Notes under the pieces: model-generated
The model's database searches: none
The model's input: the letters and a program-made list of their open reading frames with translations, nothing else
What the model was told of the DNA's origin: nothing
Shown: piece after piece, positions 52,897 through 63,373 of the stretch
Numbering within the stretch: position 1 is the stretch's first letter
Layout of the letters: every line of letters begins with the position of its first letter
Position numbers and translations under genes: made by a program
Assembly (NCBI GenBank): GCA_001771585.1
Contig: MEUE01000003.1
Coordinates: 474,109 to 538,108 of the forward strand
DNA length: 64,000 nucleotides
Source: a candidate division WOR-1 bacterium RIFOXYB2_FULL_46_45
GTDB lineage: Bacteria > Margulisbacteria > WOR-1 > XYC2-FULL-46-14
Direction of reading: 5' to 3'

Positions 52897-54156
52897 TCAC
52901 CTCCCCTTCGGCAGTTTGATAAACTTATCAAGGCGTTCTTTAAACTTGAGCGCCGCCTGGTTTCCGGGAATAATCTGCAGTGATTTATCAACCAGCTCCA
53001 GCGCCTTATTGTAATCCCCTTCCTGGTAGGCGGCGGTCGCCTGGTCAAGAAGATCCTGCACCTTCTTTTTCTGTTCAAGTATTGATTTTAACTTGTTCTG
53101 CTGTTCTTCCTGGCGCAGGTCGGAAACAATCCGGCTGACAAATTCGCGGCTCTCGTCGCTTGAAGGATCGGTTTCAATCGCGAGCCTGAATTCGTTTAAG
53201 GCATCGAGATATTTTTTCTTCCGATAAAGTTCTTTCCCTTTGTTGTAGTGCAGTTTGGCTTCTTCCTGTTTGTTTATTCCAAAACGGAGCCCAAAACTGA
53301 CCCGATGGGTCGCCCCTAAATTCTCGTAAGGGACATAGGCGTAATCGAGGTTGAAATAAGGCGATTTAAATCCCAACCCGCCCTGCAGACGCGATTTGGA
53401 AGAGCCCCCTCTTATGCAGAAAAAATCGTTGAAATAATATTCAAGCCCGTAGTTTAGAAAATTTTCTCCGCCGGTCGCAAGAGTATAGTCCGCGGAGACA
53501 TTCAAGGCATCGGTTAAAAACGGTCCGGCGGAAATTCCGATCGTAATGGCCGACGGGACAGAGGCCTCTTCGGAAATAAATTTAAGTTTTCCGATCTGGT
53601 TTTTTGCCACCAGGGCCAGATTGACCGCCGGACGCAGTTCAAATAAGATTCCGCAATCGGCGGCAATGGTTGAAGAGTTAAAAGAATCCAGTTTTTCGTT
53701 TATGTATTTCGCGCTCACCCCGAGAGAGAATCTTTTATTTAAACGCTGCGCCCAAGATAAAGTAAACGCTCCGTCATATGCGCCAATGTCGCTCCCTTTG
53801 GCTCCGGATGAATCGTAGCCGGGGATTGAGCCGTAATTTAAGACGGTATAACCCAGTCCGATTGTCCCGATCCGATAGGGAAAGGCAAAGCCCAGGTAAT
53901 CAAAAGACATGTCGCCAAACCAGTTGGCGTGCATCGAAGAAAGTTCAACCAGTTTTTGGTCGACCAATCCGGCCGGGTTCCAATAGACCGCTTCGGGACC
54001 GCGCGCCAACGCGGTGTAGGCCTCCCCCATCGCCACCGCCCTGGCTCCCACCGAAATGTTCAAGAAATCGGCGGAAGTTGTCCCGGCGGCACGGGCAAAA
54101 GCCGGCAGCGCCAAAACCGGCAGAAATAAAAATACCAATAAATATTTGATTTTCAT
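52897..54156 (-). CDS. PorV/PorQ-like outer-membrane barrel with periplasmic TPR tail
   Basis: The 419-residue protein has a signal peptide (MKIKYLLVFLFLPVLALPAF), then the UPF0164/PorV-PorQ pattern SADFLNISVGARAVAMGEAY...GPEAVYWNPAGL and a ~14-strand barrel to about residue 285. The tail (~290-419) is TPR-like plus coiled coil (HYNKGKELYRKKKYLDALNEF, AAYQEGDYNKALELVDKSL), an unusual addition to PorV. PorV in type IX secretion shuttles cargo to the surface. It overlaps the exoprotein gene upstream and the ATPase gene downstream by a few bases each. Confidence 0.87.
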   Translation of the reverse strand: MKIKYLLVFLFLPVLALPAFARAAGTTSADFLNISVGARAVAMGEAYTALARGPEAVYWNPAGLVDQKLVELSSMHANWFGDMSFDYLGFAFPYRIGTIGLGYTVLNYGSIPGYDSSGAKGSDIGAYDGAFTLSWAQRLNKRFSLGVSAKYINEKLDSFNSSTIAADCGILFELRPAVNLALVAKNQIGKLKFISEEASVPSAITIGISAGPFLTDALNVSADYTLATGGENFLNYGLEYYFNDFFCIRGGSSKSRLQGGLGFKSPYFNLDYAYVPYENLGATHRVSFGLRFGINKQEEAKLHYNKGKELYRKKKYLDALNEFRLAIETDPSSDESREFVSRIVSDLRQEEQQNKLKSILEQKKKVQDLLDQATAAYQEGDYNKALELVDKSLQIIPGNQAALKFKERLDKFIKLPKGR

Positions 54157-56783
54157 CTTATGACTACAAATTTGCCGACCTTACTGTCGCCGGAGCTCTT
54201 GATGTGATAGACATAAACTCCGGAGGCCAGCGCCGCACCGTCGGCATTGGTCACGTTCCAGCTGTGCTGTCCGGTCCCGCTGCTCTCGCTTAAAGTGGTA
54301 ACCAGGTCTCCGCTCACGGTATAGACACGGATGGTGCACTCGGAAGCAAGATTGGTAAAAGTTATCTGGGTATGCCCGGCCGACGGCTTAAAGGGAACCG
54401 GGAAAGCGTAGGCATTCGCCAAGTCGAGCGCCGGAGTGGACATCAGGGTATAAGTTGAAAAATGGATTGCCGGAGCCGATACGGATTTTGTGGTCGTATT
54501 GACGGTGGAACCGGGGACTCTGATCCAGAGCTTATTTGTTTCATCCAGCCAGTAGATCAAAAGATTTTCCGCCTTGATCGGAGGAGTTGTCCCGTCAACA
54601 AAGCCATCGTCATTCGCATCCGTATAATAAAGGGTCAAAGTTGTCGTCGCGGCAAAATTGGAGGTGATCCTGGTGCCGGAACTATTGTAAGCGTTAAATT
54701 CGGTAATTGAAGAGGTAATCGGATAATGGAACGGGTTCCCTTCGGCGATCGCTTTGCTGTTTGCGGTTAAGATCGTATTGGAATCAACCACTGTCGGACT
54801 CGCGATCGGGTCACGGTTGATTACAACATAGCCGTCCTCCGCCAAAGCGTTCGCCGCAAGTTCAACCTTCGCTTTCCCGTCGGTGCTTTCGTAAATGGTC
54901 GATTCTTCGTGGTCCAGAAGAACTCTGAAGGTCCAGGATTCTGTGCTGGCCAGGTAATAACCGCCAGTGTTCTTGGCATCGGTCGTTATAATCGCCTGAT
55001 AGGTGTAACCGTTTTTAAGCGCTGTGGAAGGGGTAAAAACCATAGAGCGCACATTGGTCCAGGAGAAGGTCCCCGCAACCGTTTCGGAAGTGCTCTGGCT
55101 TAGGTTGGTTGAGATCGCTTTGAGAGAAAAAGCATTCTCGACGGAGGTTTGGTCCATGGTATGGCTGAAAGTCGCGTTAACGGTTGTGGAAGAATTAACA
55201 TTAATAGAAGAATTCGCGGGAGAGACCGAAGCGACTTCGGGCGTCAACAGCGCCGTTTGGACGGAAACCTGGGTCAACCGGACATTTTGGGTTCCCGAAG
55301 AATGTAAAAAGGCCTTAAAAAGAAGCTGACCGTTTCCGGCCGGAAAAGTGATGACATTGGAATTTATTTCGGAGGTGGTGTTTGCCGTGGCATAAGTACT
55401 GCCACTGGTTTCCCAGCTTGAGGTTGTACTATTATAATACAGCCAGGTTGAACCGGCATCATTGGACAGGGCGTATTTTATTTCCCCTCCGTCTTTGGTG
55501 GCGGTTTCGGTTATGGATGAGATGGTGTTAAAGCTGGCCTGCTGGGCGGCAACAGGATTGATGGTCGGATCCCCTTGGGTATAGTGGGTCGGTCCGATGG
55601 TGACGGAAGTCAGCGTCGGCGGATAAGCAACGCTATCGCTTTCAAAAGAGGCCTGATATTGGAAATAGCGGTTGTTGCTGATATTGGTTAGGGATAAAGA
55701 GGGAAGCCCGGTTGTTGAATTGGAAAGTTCGGTATAATAAGTTGAGCTGGTCCCATCCGGTCCGACAAAATCTCCGGTCAATCCTGAACGGGCCTGCAAT
55801 TTGATTCTCGCGGCTCCGCGCTTATAATAATTCAGCATCTCCGTAGCCGACAAAGCCCTATTCCAGATCGCGACTTCGTCAATTGTGCTGTTTGAGTAAG
55901 AAGCTCCTGATCTCCCGACAAAAGAAGGAGCAGTCTTTATGTTTCCGGTAGCGGCCTTTTCTCCGGTTTTTACCCCGTCAATGTAAGCTAACAAGGTTGC
56001 TCCATCATAAGTTAAAGCCAAATGATGCCATTCGCCATCAATGAGTTGGCCGACGGTCCCGGCATAAAGAGGGTACCAGCCATTCTCTGTGTTAACGGCA
56101 ACTCTTAATCTTCCGTCATGAACCCCGCCCTGCCACCCATCAGGAACACCCAATTCAACCGTGAATACGGGTCCCAAAACAAAATGCCATTGGTCCCCGG
56201 TTGTCACCGGCTGGCCATTTCTTTTAAACCAGGCGGAAGCGGAAATTTTATTTTGCGCTTTTTGCGGACTAATGGAAACATAATCGTTGGTCCCGTCAAG
56301 TTGAATCGCCTTGTTAAGCTTGCCGGTTGTCGATTTGTTGGTACTGCCATCGCTGGTAAACAGAACCGCGTTAGTGCTTTGGCCGGAAGAATCGGTAAGG
56401 GTTGAGCCATGCACCGCCGGGTCGTCATTCAGGTGGAGCAAGAGGACGCAGTCGGTCATGCTAAAATTGCCTTCGCTGTAACCGGATTCGGAAGCTCCGC
56501 TGTCCGGCAATTCTTTGTAATAAGGAGCTTTGGGAACCCAGGAGAGGGTCTGCCAGGCGGCGGAAGCGGTGGCATCAATGACGCTTGAGGTAAAATTGGT
56601 AGAGGTGCTGTGGGTAAAACTTTGGGTTGGAGCAACAAGCGAAACCATCCCGCCGGTTAAATCAATTTTAGTTGTATCGTAGGTGTAGTTTGATGAGGTG
56701 CCAAAGGTCCAGCTGGTGGTAGCGGAAAAAGAAACGGAACAAAAGACCGCGAGAATCAATAGTGCTAAAAGGCACCTTTTCAT
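54153..56783 (-). CDS. Exported LamG / SbsA-Ig surface protein with FlgD-like C-terminal domain
   Basis: From the ATG at 56783 the protein has 876 residues: signal peptide (MKRCLLALLILAVFCSVSFS), a LamG concanavalin-like domain (~110-320, with GTNDYVSI and DEVAIWNRALS), a Big_5/SbsA Ig-like domain (~515-620, MDQTSVENAFSL), and a C-terminal domain (~790-876: AYAFPVPFKPS...GVYVYHIKSSGDSKVGKFVVIR) of the FlgD/type IX sorting-domain kind. An ATG at 56792 is in frame but lies in the TGC-TATAAA box. It starts the operon with the PorV-like barrel, whose cargo it may be. Confidence 0.85.
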   Translation of the reverse strand: MKRCLLALLILAVFCSVSFSATTSWTFGTSSNYTYDTTKIDLTGGMVSLVAPTQSFTHSTSTNFTSSVIDATASAAWQTLSWVPKAPYYKELPDSGASESGYSEGNFSMTDCVLLLHLNDDPAVHGSTLTDSSGQSTNAVLFTSDGSTNKSTTGKLNKAIQLDGTNDYVSISPQKAQNKISASAWFKRNGQPVTTGDQWHFVLGPVFTVELGVPDGWQGGVHDGRLRVAVNTENGWYPLYAGTVGQLIDGEWHHLALTYDGATLLAYIDGVKTGEKAATGNIKTAPSFVGRSGASYSNSTIDEVAIWNRALSATEMLNYYKRGAARIKLQARSGLTGDFVGPDGTSSTYYTELSNSTTGLPSLSLTNISNNRYFQYQASFESDSVAYPPTLTSVTIGPTHYTQGDPTINPVAAQQASFNTISSITETATKDGGEIKYALSNDAGSTWLYYNSTTSSWETSGSTYATANTTSEINSNVITFPAGNGQLLFKAFLHSSGTQNVRLTQVSVQTALLTPEVASVSPANSSINVNSSTTVNATFSHTMDQTSVENAFSLKAISTNLSQSTSETVAGTFSWTNVRSMVFTPSTALKNGYTYQAIITTDAKNTGGYYLASTESWTFRVLLDHEESTIYESTDGKAKVELAANALAEDGYVVINRDPIASPTVVDSNTILTANSKAIAEGNPFHYPITSSITEFNAYNSSGTRITSNFAATTTLTLYYTDANDDGFVDGTTPPIKAENLLIYWLDETNKLWIRVPGSTVNTTTKSVSAPAIHFSTYTLMSTPALDLANAYAFPVPFKPSAGHTQITFTNLASECTIRVYTVSGDLVTTLSESSGTGQHSWNVTNADGAALASGVYVYHIKSSGDSKVGKFVVIR

Positions 56784-56791
56784 ATTTGACA

Positions 56792-56800
56792 TTTATAGCA
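56792..56800 (-). promoter_or_regulatory. Extended -10 of the LamG exoprotein operon
   Basis: On the minus strand TGC-TATAAA is followed by eight bases and the ATG at 56783, which also gives the cleaner signal peptide. The 29 bases up to the stop of the next gene upstream hold nothing else. Confidence 0.5.
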
Positions 56801-56812
56801 GAATTTACACTT

Positions 56813-57415
56813 CTAATCAAGCACCAATACGTGCCCAGAGCCGATCACCTTGTTGTTGCCGATAATTTTGATCATGTAGATCCCATTCGGTACCGCCGAG
56901 CGGACAAGATCTGAAATGCCGTTCCAGCTAACCTCATTGTATCCGCTCTTCCCCCCGTCGGTTCCGCTCTGCGCCTTAAAAGTCCACGCCACCATCCCCA
57001 CCTTGCTAATCACATAAATACTGATGTCCGCGTCGGTTGAAAGCTGGTAGCTAATCTTACAAGTCCCTCCGCTTAAGGCCTTGAATTCGGTCGGATAGGT
57101 CAACACCTCTCCCACCACCTTCACATCCCCGCTCTTCGCCACTTTGAGTCCGGTTACTTCTTTTGTCCCTTTATTGCTGTTCGTATCGGTCGCCTCTATT
57201 GTTATCGCGTGCGTCATCACGCTCTCATCCGCCAGATCGGTCGTTGGCGTATACTCCAGCGTCGCCGCCGTTGTACTCGTCGCAACCGTAGTTAGTGTTA
57301 CCAGTGTTCCATCTACTCTCATCGTAACCCCGCTCGCGTTAATTGCCACATCGTCTATCGCCGTTATACTGAAGGTCGGCCGCGCAGAAATATAATCATC
57401 ACTGCGGATCGCGGT
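56813..57415 (-). repeat. 603-bp direct repeat, copy 1
   Basis: It aligns without gaps to 63398-64000 (offset 6585) at roughly 94% identity by hand count (about 36 differences). Differences cluster in the last 200 bases of the genes; the part nearest the Big_5 side is almost identical. Only a few residues differ (for example GISDLV against GVSDLA). Confidence 0.9.
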
Positions 57416-60400
57416 GTCTTTTATCTTCATCGTGATCGTCGGAGGATTGGGATCTCCGCTTTTCGTCGTAAAGCTCTTGCTGTAAGCCGTACTCAACGAG
57501 TTTCCATAAATATCTTTCGCCGCTGTGCTGACCGACAGGGTATAGCTGGTCCCGCCGCTTAACTGGTTCGTCGGCGTAAAGGTCATAGTCGTATTCCCCG
57601 TGTTCCAGCTGAAGGTCCCGCTCACTACCGACTTTATTGACGCTCCGGAAGACGAGGTCTGCAAAGAAAAAGCGTTCTCCACACTGGTGGTTTCCATCGT
57701 CCTTGAAAAATTTAACTCGAAATCAGAATCTATCTCCACATCAATATCCGGTATATTTATCGTTATCTCGCTGGTTGTTATCTGCTGGGTATCAAGCGTG
57801 AAAGTAAAGCTTTCGCTGAAGCTCCCCCAATTCAACGCCCTGTCTTGCGCCCTAACTTTCCAAGTATAGGTCCCATCGGTCAATGTTGTCGGATAAGTAT
57901 AGCTGGTAGCGGTTGTAGTTGTGACTACCGTACTGTTTAAGGTCACCTCATAACTCCCGATCCCGCTCGTCTCATCGGTCGCGATGCTCCAGGTAAAAAG
58001 CGGCGTCGCGTCATTGGTATTCGAATTATTTGTCGGCGACAGCAGTGTCGGAACCGTCGGAGCGGTCGCATCGTAGGTTATCGTTGATGTGACTGTTGCA
58101 CTCTCGTTTAAACCCGCATTCCTTATCTTATAGTACACCGTCTTTCGCGCGTCACTACTGCTCAATGTAAATTCACTCGTCCCCAAATAGGTCAGCCAGC
58201 TCGCTCCGGTAAAACTTGCCGACTCCGAACTCATCATTTCCGTCGGAACTCCGCTTACTCCGGTCGCTTCAATCGAAACCAACTGATTATTTGTATAACT
58301 TGTACTTCCACTGCTCCGATCCTTAAGCGTCAGCAAACTTACGGCCGGAACGGTTGTGTTGATCGTAAAACTTTGTGCCGTGGAATAGCTCCCCCATAAC
58401 TCCACATTGCTCTTTGCTCTCGCGTCCCAGCTGTGGCTCCCGTCCGTCAAAGTTGTTGACGGCGTATAACTCGTTACCGCCCCCTGCGTTGTTGCTATCG
58501 TCCCGTCTATCCGCACCTCGTAACTGGCAATATTCGACAAGCCCGTGGCGGCATTCCAACTAAAGGTCGGGGTTGCGTCATTCGTTATTGTCCCCGTCGT
58601 CGGATAGACCGCCGTCGGAGCGGTCGGATTCGTCGAATCGATTATAAAATTGGCGGTCGATTCTTTCGTCCCCCAATTATTGAAAATATCCTGCATCTCA
58701 ATCTTTATCCTCGCCTCATTCGTCGTGAACGCCGGTACGGGATTCCAACTGTACGCCGAAGTCGTCGCCTGTCCCGTCGCGATGCTGACATAGCTTGTCC
58801 CTTCATTCGTCGAATATGAAATTCTCATCGAATTCGCTTTAATCCCGTAACTATCCGTCGCTAAGAAGACCACATCGTGCGCCACTCCCCCCTCCCAGCT
58901 CGTCGACGCCGACGGCGTCTCAATCGTTATCGTCGGCCCCGTATACTCTGGAATATATATTGTAAACTTCGAATCGCTCTCGTCCGTCCCCTTCACATTC
59001 GCTCCCGAGGTTGCTTCGATACTGATTTTACAATTTGTCGAATTTACCACCGGCAAGGTCCACGAGTAACTCCCCGTATTCGGCTGGGCGCTCGCTATCG
59101 CCGTGTAGCTCACCCCATCATCCGTTGAATACGACAAATTTATTCCCGTTATCCCATCCGCATCCTGAGAAGCCTGCCAGGTTATATTGTGCGCCGACAC
59201 CGCTTCCCAGCTCTCGCTCCCGTTTGGAGAAATCACCCTCACCGCAGGGACCCCTCCGGCCGACATATCGTACTGGTACGCCCCCATATCAGATGTAGCG
59301 GGAGTCGCCGTGTGGATACAAGGAGAATTATTAGACAGATGATAATCGTTGCCGGCAGAATTTACAAACTTGGCATTAGAAGAAATTGCTCCCGTGCCGG
59401 CGGTTGTTCCGCTGTAATTTGTCGCATTGCCGTAAACATTATTATAAGAATTAGTTAATGTTATACTCGCCCCTTTTATGATACCTGTCCCGCTGGCAGT
59501 CCCCCCTTCGGGACTTGCGCAAACTATGTTATTGGTAACAGTATAGACACCGTTACGTCCCAAAGAAATCCCGGTCGGATTATTAGTAAAGGTATTATTG
59601 GTAAGAGCCAAAGTATTGGGGGTAAGAATGAGCCCATAAAAACCCGTAACAAAGTTGTTTACTTCATTTGTGCTGATCGTCCCCGAATATCCCTGCCCGG
59701 TAAAAAATATCCCGTAACTGCCTGATGCGCCGCTTCCTGTTAACTTGTTATTTTTGATCAGGTAATTATTATAAGTATTAAAAAAATGGATTGCCTTCCC
59801 ATCTATTCCTGTAACTTCGATTGTACAATTATTAATTGTAATACTATCTCCTGCCGTCGCAATATATATCCCCTCACCCGATGTCCCGCTTGCGGATATG
59901 CTGCACACCTCAACCGTACTGTTGTCGGCGGTATTATTGATCTGAACACCATACGAGGCAATGCCGTTGTGGGTTATTGAATTGTTGGATATTAGTCCGG
60001 CGGCATTTAAGGTAATCGCCCTTGCCGCATCACTATTAGAAATAATCGTATTGCCATAGATCACCGCTCCGGCGCTGTTGCCATAAACAGAACCAAGCCC
60101 GGCAGTAATTGAATTATTTCTGATTTCAGAAGCAGAATTTGCCTGCAGAGCGTAATAATTAGAATCGACTGTCGCGGTAATGCTAAATCCTTCTACCGTA
60201 GAGTTGTTGCCGACAATTATCCCGTAATTGGATGAGACTGTCCCTGCCGCAATAATTGCATTGGTGCTCGGACTGGCATCTGATTTTAAATAAATACTGG
60301 CAGGAATTGTTATGGGAAAGCTCTCCGATGACCCGCTCATCGCAGAATTGTATGTTCCCGCCTCAACCAATATTTGATCACCGGCCTGCGCCTGAGTCAT

Positions 60401-63373
60401 GGCATATGTTATGGTCTGCCACGGCCTTCCCGAACTCCCATCCCCCACTACATTCCCTTCTGTTGTACTTGCGTCAACATAATGAGTAGCACCTCTTGTA
60501 ATAGTAAAACTTGCAGCCGATTCATCTGTACCGACATATCCTCCGGCATCTTGAAGTTCTATCTTTACTCTCGCGTCTGTAGTTGCCACATTCGGTACTA
60601 TCCAGCTGTAAGGAGAAGTCTTCGACGCGCCGGCAACCACGCTCGTGTAGGTGGAGCCGCCGTCAACCGAATAATAGACGTTTAAACTGTTGGCGGCAAT
60701 TCCAGAATGGTCGGTCGCTTCAAAAGTTATCGGGTAGGTGCTCCTGCCGGCAATTGTTTCCCCGCCATTGGGCGCTTCGATTGTAATTGTCGGCCCGGCC
60801 GTATCAATCCAATCATAGGCTCCCATATCCGCCCCTTCGGGAGTTCCGACAGCTATACAAGGGGAAGAGTTGCCAAGATGATAATTATTCCCCGCCGCGT
60901 TGACAAACTGGGCGTTGGCTGAAATTGTCCCAACCCCGCTTCCAATTGTCCCTTCATAACCCGTAGTGTTTCCATAAACATCGCTGTAGCTTACATTTGC
61001 CGTACCGCCGTTATTATCAATTCCTTTACCGGAAGAAGTTCCTCCCGCCGGATCATACGCGACTATACAGTTGGTTATATTGGTAACCGTGGTACCGTCA
61101 TTTTGAACATTTATTCCGGTATCATTGGCAATAAGCGTATTATGGTTTACGGTAGCCACGTGTGAACCAACTATTCGCGTATGAATCCCCGTAGTAAAAT
61201 TTCGAACCTCGTTGCTGCCCACTGTACCGATCTCATTCCATGCCGACAACATTATGCCGACAGAGCCGTCTCCGTCACTGGCTACAATGTTGTTGGTTAT
61301 CAAATAATTATTGTTCGAGGCATTCATATTTATTCCGTAAGAAGATCCTGCTCCATCCACTTCGATAGTATTGCTTTTAACGGTAATGTTATCGGCGCTA
61401 TCTTCCGCGCGGACACCCTGCGCAGCATACCCTGTTGAAGAGATGGTGTTTCCTTCGGCAGTGCTATTGTCAGCCGCATTCACAAAATTGATACCAAAAG
61501 AACTCCCCCCATTATGGGTAATAGTATTGTTTAACACGTGTCCGCGCGCGTTTAACTTCACGGGCATTGTTTGGTTATTGTCCCCGTTTGATGTTAAAGT
61601 ATTTCCCGAAATAAGAGCCCCCGCTCCATTTATAACCGCCGATCCATTGGCGGCAACTATTGAATTATTAATTAAAGAAGAATTCGCATATAAGCTCACC
61701 GCATGGTTATTGGCGTTGGTTGTGGTGGCGGTTATCGAAAATCCTTCAAGAGTCGCGCCTACTCCCAAATTTATGGCATTGTTGCTTCCCACACTTCCCG
61801 CCGCGAGGATCGCGTTGGTAGTCGGATCAGCTATTGATTTTAAGTATTGCCCCGCGGATAAACTGAAAGGATAGGTCTCTCCGTTTGAAGTATCATATGT
61901 CCCCGCCTTAACATTGATTGTACCGGTTGTGTTGGCAATCCCCTTGGCAACTGTTTTCCACGGACTTCCCACACTGCCGTCACCGGTACTGTCATTTCCC
62001 GAAACCGCGTCTATATATGAAGCGGCTACAATCGAAGAGGTGCCGCTGTCATCCTGGTACGCGCCAATGTCGGCGCCGCCCGATGACGTTCCAACACAGG
62101 GAGAATCGGAATAGAGATGGTAATTATTACTGCTGACAGCTTTGAATCTTGGATAAGATGAAATATCTCCGGTCCCGGCGCTGACTCCATTATAATTTGT
62201 TTCGGTATTCCAAATATTATTATAGGTTGAAGTGACTGTTCCGCTGGCACGATAGATGCCGATGCTGCCTCCTATGTATTCCCCCGGTTGCGCGCCGCCA
62301 CAGACAATATTATTAGTCATGTTAACTATGCCGGCATAATTTATATTAATTCCATTGGTATTTCTAACAAAAGTATTATGGTTAAGCGTAGCTGTAAAAT
62401 TATCTAAGACCCTGAGGTATGTTCCATTTGTGAAACCCCTGACCTCGTTACTAGCAACCGTCCCGCTTCTAACGGTACCGTTTATGGATAATACGATCCC
62501 GTACAATGCCGAGGGGGAAGAGGTCGTACTGCCAACAACCTTATTGTTCGTAATATTATAACTAGCGTTGGTGCCGTTTGCTTTTATTCCCGCCGTGTTC
62601 GAACCGGTAGCTTCAACCGTATTATTGTTAATTAAAATACTGTCCGCGGAATCGTCCAAATATATTCCGTTCGAATAGGTTCCTGTTCCACTGACAGTGC
62701 AACCTTCAACCGTACTCGTGTCGGCCGCATTTTGTATTGAAATAATATTTATCCAGGCTCCATTTTGAGTTGCGTTGTTGCCGCTTACATATCCTCTCGC
62801 GTTCAGACGGATTCCGGAACCATTATCGGGACTGTCGGCCGCGCTGGCAACTATTGTATTGTTTATTACCGATGCCCCCGCCGCACTTACAACCACCCCA
62901 CCCTTTGAAGCCGTTATACTATTATTTAAAACCTGCGCGTCCGCATTTGCCTGAACCGCATAATAACCGTTGGTAAAGCTGGTCGTCGTAATGGTAAAAC
63001 CGTCGACAGTAGAATTCGCGCTTAAAACAATTCCATGGACGCTTGAACCGGTTGCCGCGATTGTGGCCGAAGTTGTCGGTGTGGCATTTGACCGCAAGGT
63101 GACTCCGGCTGGAATTGTTATGGGAAAAGTCTCGACCGAACCCGGCATCGTCGCGGTATATGTTCCGGCAGCGGTTAAGATAATATCGTTTGCGGTAACT
63201 TGCCCCACCGCCCAGGTAATTGTTTGCCAAGGATTACCCGAAGATCCGTCCCCATCAACGTTCCCGGTTGTAGCCGCGGCGTCAACATAGTAAGTTGCCG
63301 CAAAACCGGCAGGGCAAAAGACCCAAAGAACACAAAAAAAAACCACTAACTGTTTAAACAGTTTTTTATTCAT
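56813..63373 (-). CDS. Giant exported beta-helix / Ig-like surface protein (2186 aa)
   Basis: It has a signal peptide (MNKKLFKQLVVFFCVLWVFC...GFA), three right-handed beta-helix modules, each opening with a DUF1565-type YVDA...GDGSSGxPWQTI motif (near residues 27, 451 and 963) and closing with YHLSNNSPCIxxG-like text, several Ig-like domains (~870, ~1380, ~1480, ~1590, ~1780), a Big_5 domain (~1880-1975) and a FlgD-like C-terminal domain (~2090-2186). Such helices bind or degrade polysaccharide or act as adhesins; no catalytic site is evident. The C-terminal ~200 residues nearly match those of the partial gene upstream. The start is preceded by TGA-TAAAAT at 63387-63395. Confidence 0.88.
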   Translation of the reverse strand: MNKKLFKQLVVFFCVLWVFCPAGFAATYYVDAAATTGNVDGDGSSGNPWQTITWAVGQVTANDIILTAAGTYTATMPGSVETFPITIPAGVTLRSNATPTTSATIAATGSSVHGIVLSANSTVDGFTITTTSFTNGYYAVQANADAQVLNNSITASKGGVVVSAAGASVINNTIVASAADSPDNGSGIRLNARGYVSGNNATQNGAWINIISIQNAADTSTVEGCTVSGTGTYSNGIYLDDSADSILINNNTVEATGSNTAGIKANGTNASYNITNNKVVGSTTSSPSALYGIVLSINGTVRSGTVASNEVRGFTNGTYLRVLDNFTATLNHNTFVRNTNGININYAGIVNMTNNIVCGGAQPGEYIGGSIGIYRASGTVTSTYNNIWNTETNYNGVSAGTGDISSYPRFKAVSSNNYHLYSDSPCVGTSSGGADIGAYQDDSGTSSIVAASYIDAVSGNDSTGDGSVGSPWKTVAKGIANTTGTINVKAGTYDTSNGETYPFSLSAGQYLKSIADPTTNAILAAGSVGSNNAINLGVGATLEGFSITATTTNANNHAVSLYANSSLINNSIVAANGSAVINGAGALISGNTLTSNGDNNQTMPVKLNARGHVLNNTITHNGGSSFGINFVNAADNSTAEGNTISSTGYAAQGVRAEDSADNITVKSNTIEVDGAGSSYGINMNASNNNYLITNNIVASDGDGSVGIMLSAWNEIGTVGSNEVRNFTTGIHTRIVGSHVATVNHNTLIANDTGINVQNDGTTVTNITNCIVAYDPAGGTSSGKGIDNNGGTANVSYSDVYGNTTGYEGTIGSGVGTISANAQFVNAAGNNYHLGNSSPCIAVGTPEGADMGAYDWIDTAGPTITIEAPNGGETIAGRSTYPITFEATDHSGIAANSLNVYYSVDGGSTYTSVVAGASKTSPYSWIVPNVATTDARVKIELQDAGGYVGTDESAASFTITRGATHYVDASTTEGNVVGDGSSGRPWQTITYAMTQAQAGDQILVEAGTYNSAMSGSSESFPITIPASIYLKSDASPSTNAIIAAGTVSSNYGIIVGNNSTVEGFSITATVDSNYYALQANSASEIRNNSITAGLGSVYGNSAGAVIYGNTIISNSDAARAITLNAAGLISNNSITHNGIASYGVQINNTADNSTVEVCSISASGTSGEGIYIATAGDSITINNCTIEVTGIDGKAIHFFNTYNNYLIKNNKLTGSGASGSYGIFFTGQGYSGTISTNEVNNFVTGFYGLILTPNTLALTNNTFTNNPTGISLGRNGVYTVTNNIVCASPEGGTASGTGIIKGASITLTNSYNNVYGNATNYSGTTAGTGAISSNAKFVNSAGNDYHLSNNSPCIHTATPATSDMGAYQYDMSAGGVPAVRVISPNGSESWEAVSAHNITWQASQDADGITGINLSYSTDDGVSYTAIASAQPNTGSYSWTLPVVNSTNCKISIEATSGANVKGTDESDSKFTIYIPEYTGPTITIETPSASTSWEGGVAHDVVFLATDSYGIKANSMRISYSTNEGTSYVSIATGQATTSAYSWNPVPAFTTNEARIKIEMQDIFNNWGTKESTANFIIDSTNPTAPTAVYPTTGTITNDATPTFSWNAATGLSNIASYEVRIDGTIATTQGAVTSYTPSTTLTDGSHSWDARAKSNVELWGSYSTAQSFTINTTVPAVSLLTLKDRSSGSTSYTNNQLVSIEATGVSGVPTEMMSSESASFTGASWLTYLGTSEFTLSSSDARKTVYYKIRNAGLNESATVTSTITYDATAPTVPTLLSPTNNSNTNDATPLFTWSIATDETSGIGSYEVTLNSTVVTTTTATSYTYPTTLTDGTYTWKVRAQDRALNWGSFSESFTFTLDTQQITTSEITINIPDIDVEIDSDFELNFSRTMETTSVENAFSLQTSSSGASIKSVVSGTFSWNTGNTTMTFTPTNQLSGGTSYTLSVSTAAKDIYGNSLSTAYSKSFTTKSGDPNPPTITMKIKDTAIRSDDYISARPTFSITAIDDVAINASGVTMRVDGTLVTLTTVATSTTAATLEYTPTTDLADESVMTHAITIEATDTNSNKGTKEVTGLKVAKSGDVKVVGEVLTYPTEFKALSGGTCKISYQLSTDADISIYVISKVGMVAWTFKAQSGTDGGKSGYNEVSWNGISDLVRSAVPNGIYMIKIIGNNKVIGSGHVLVLD

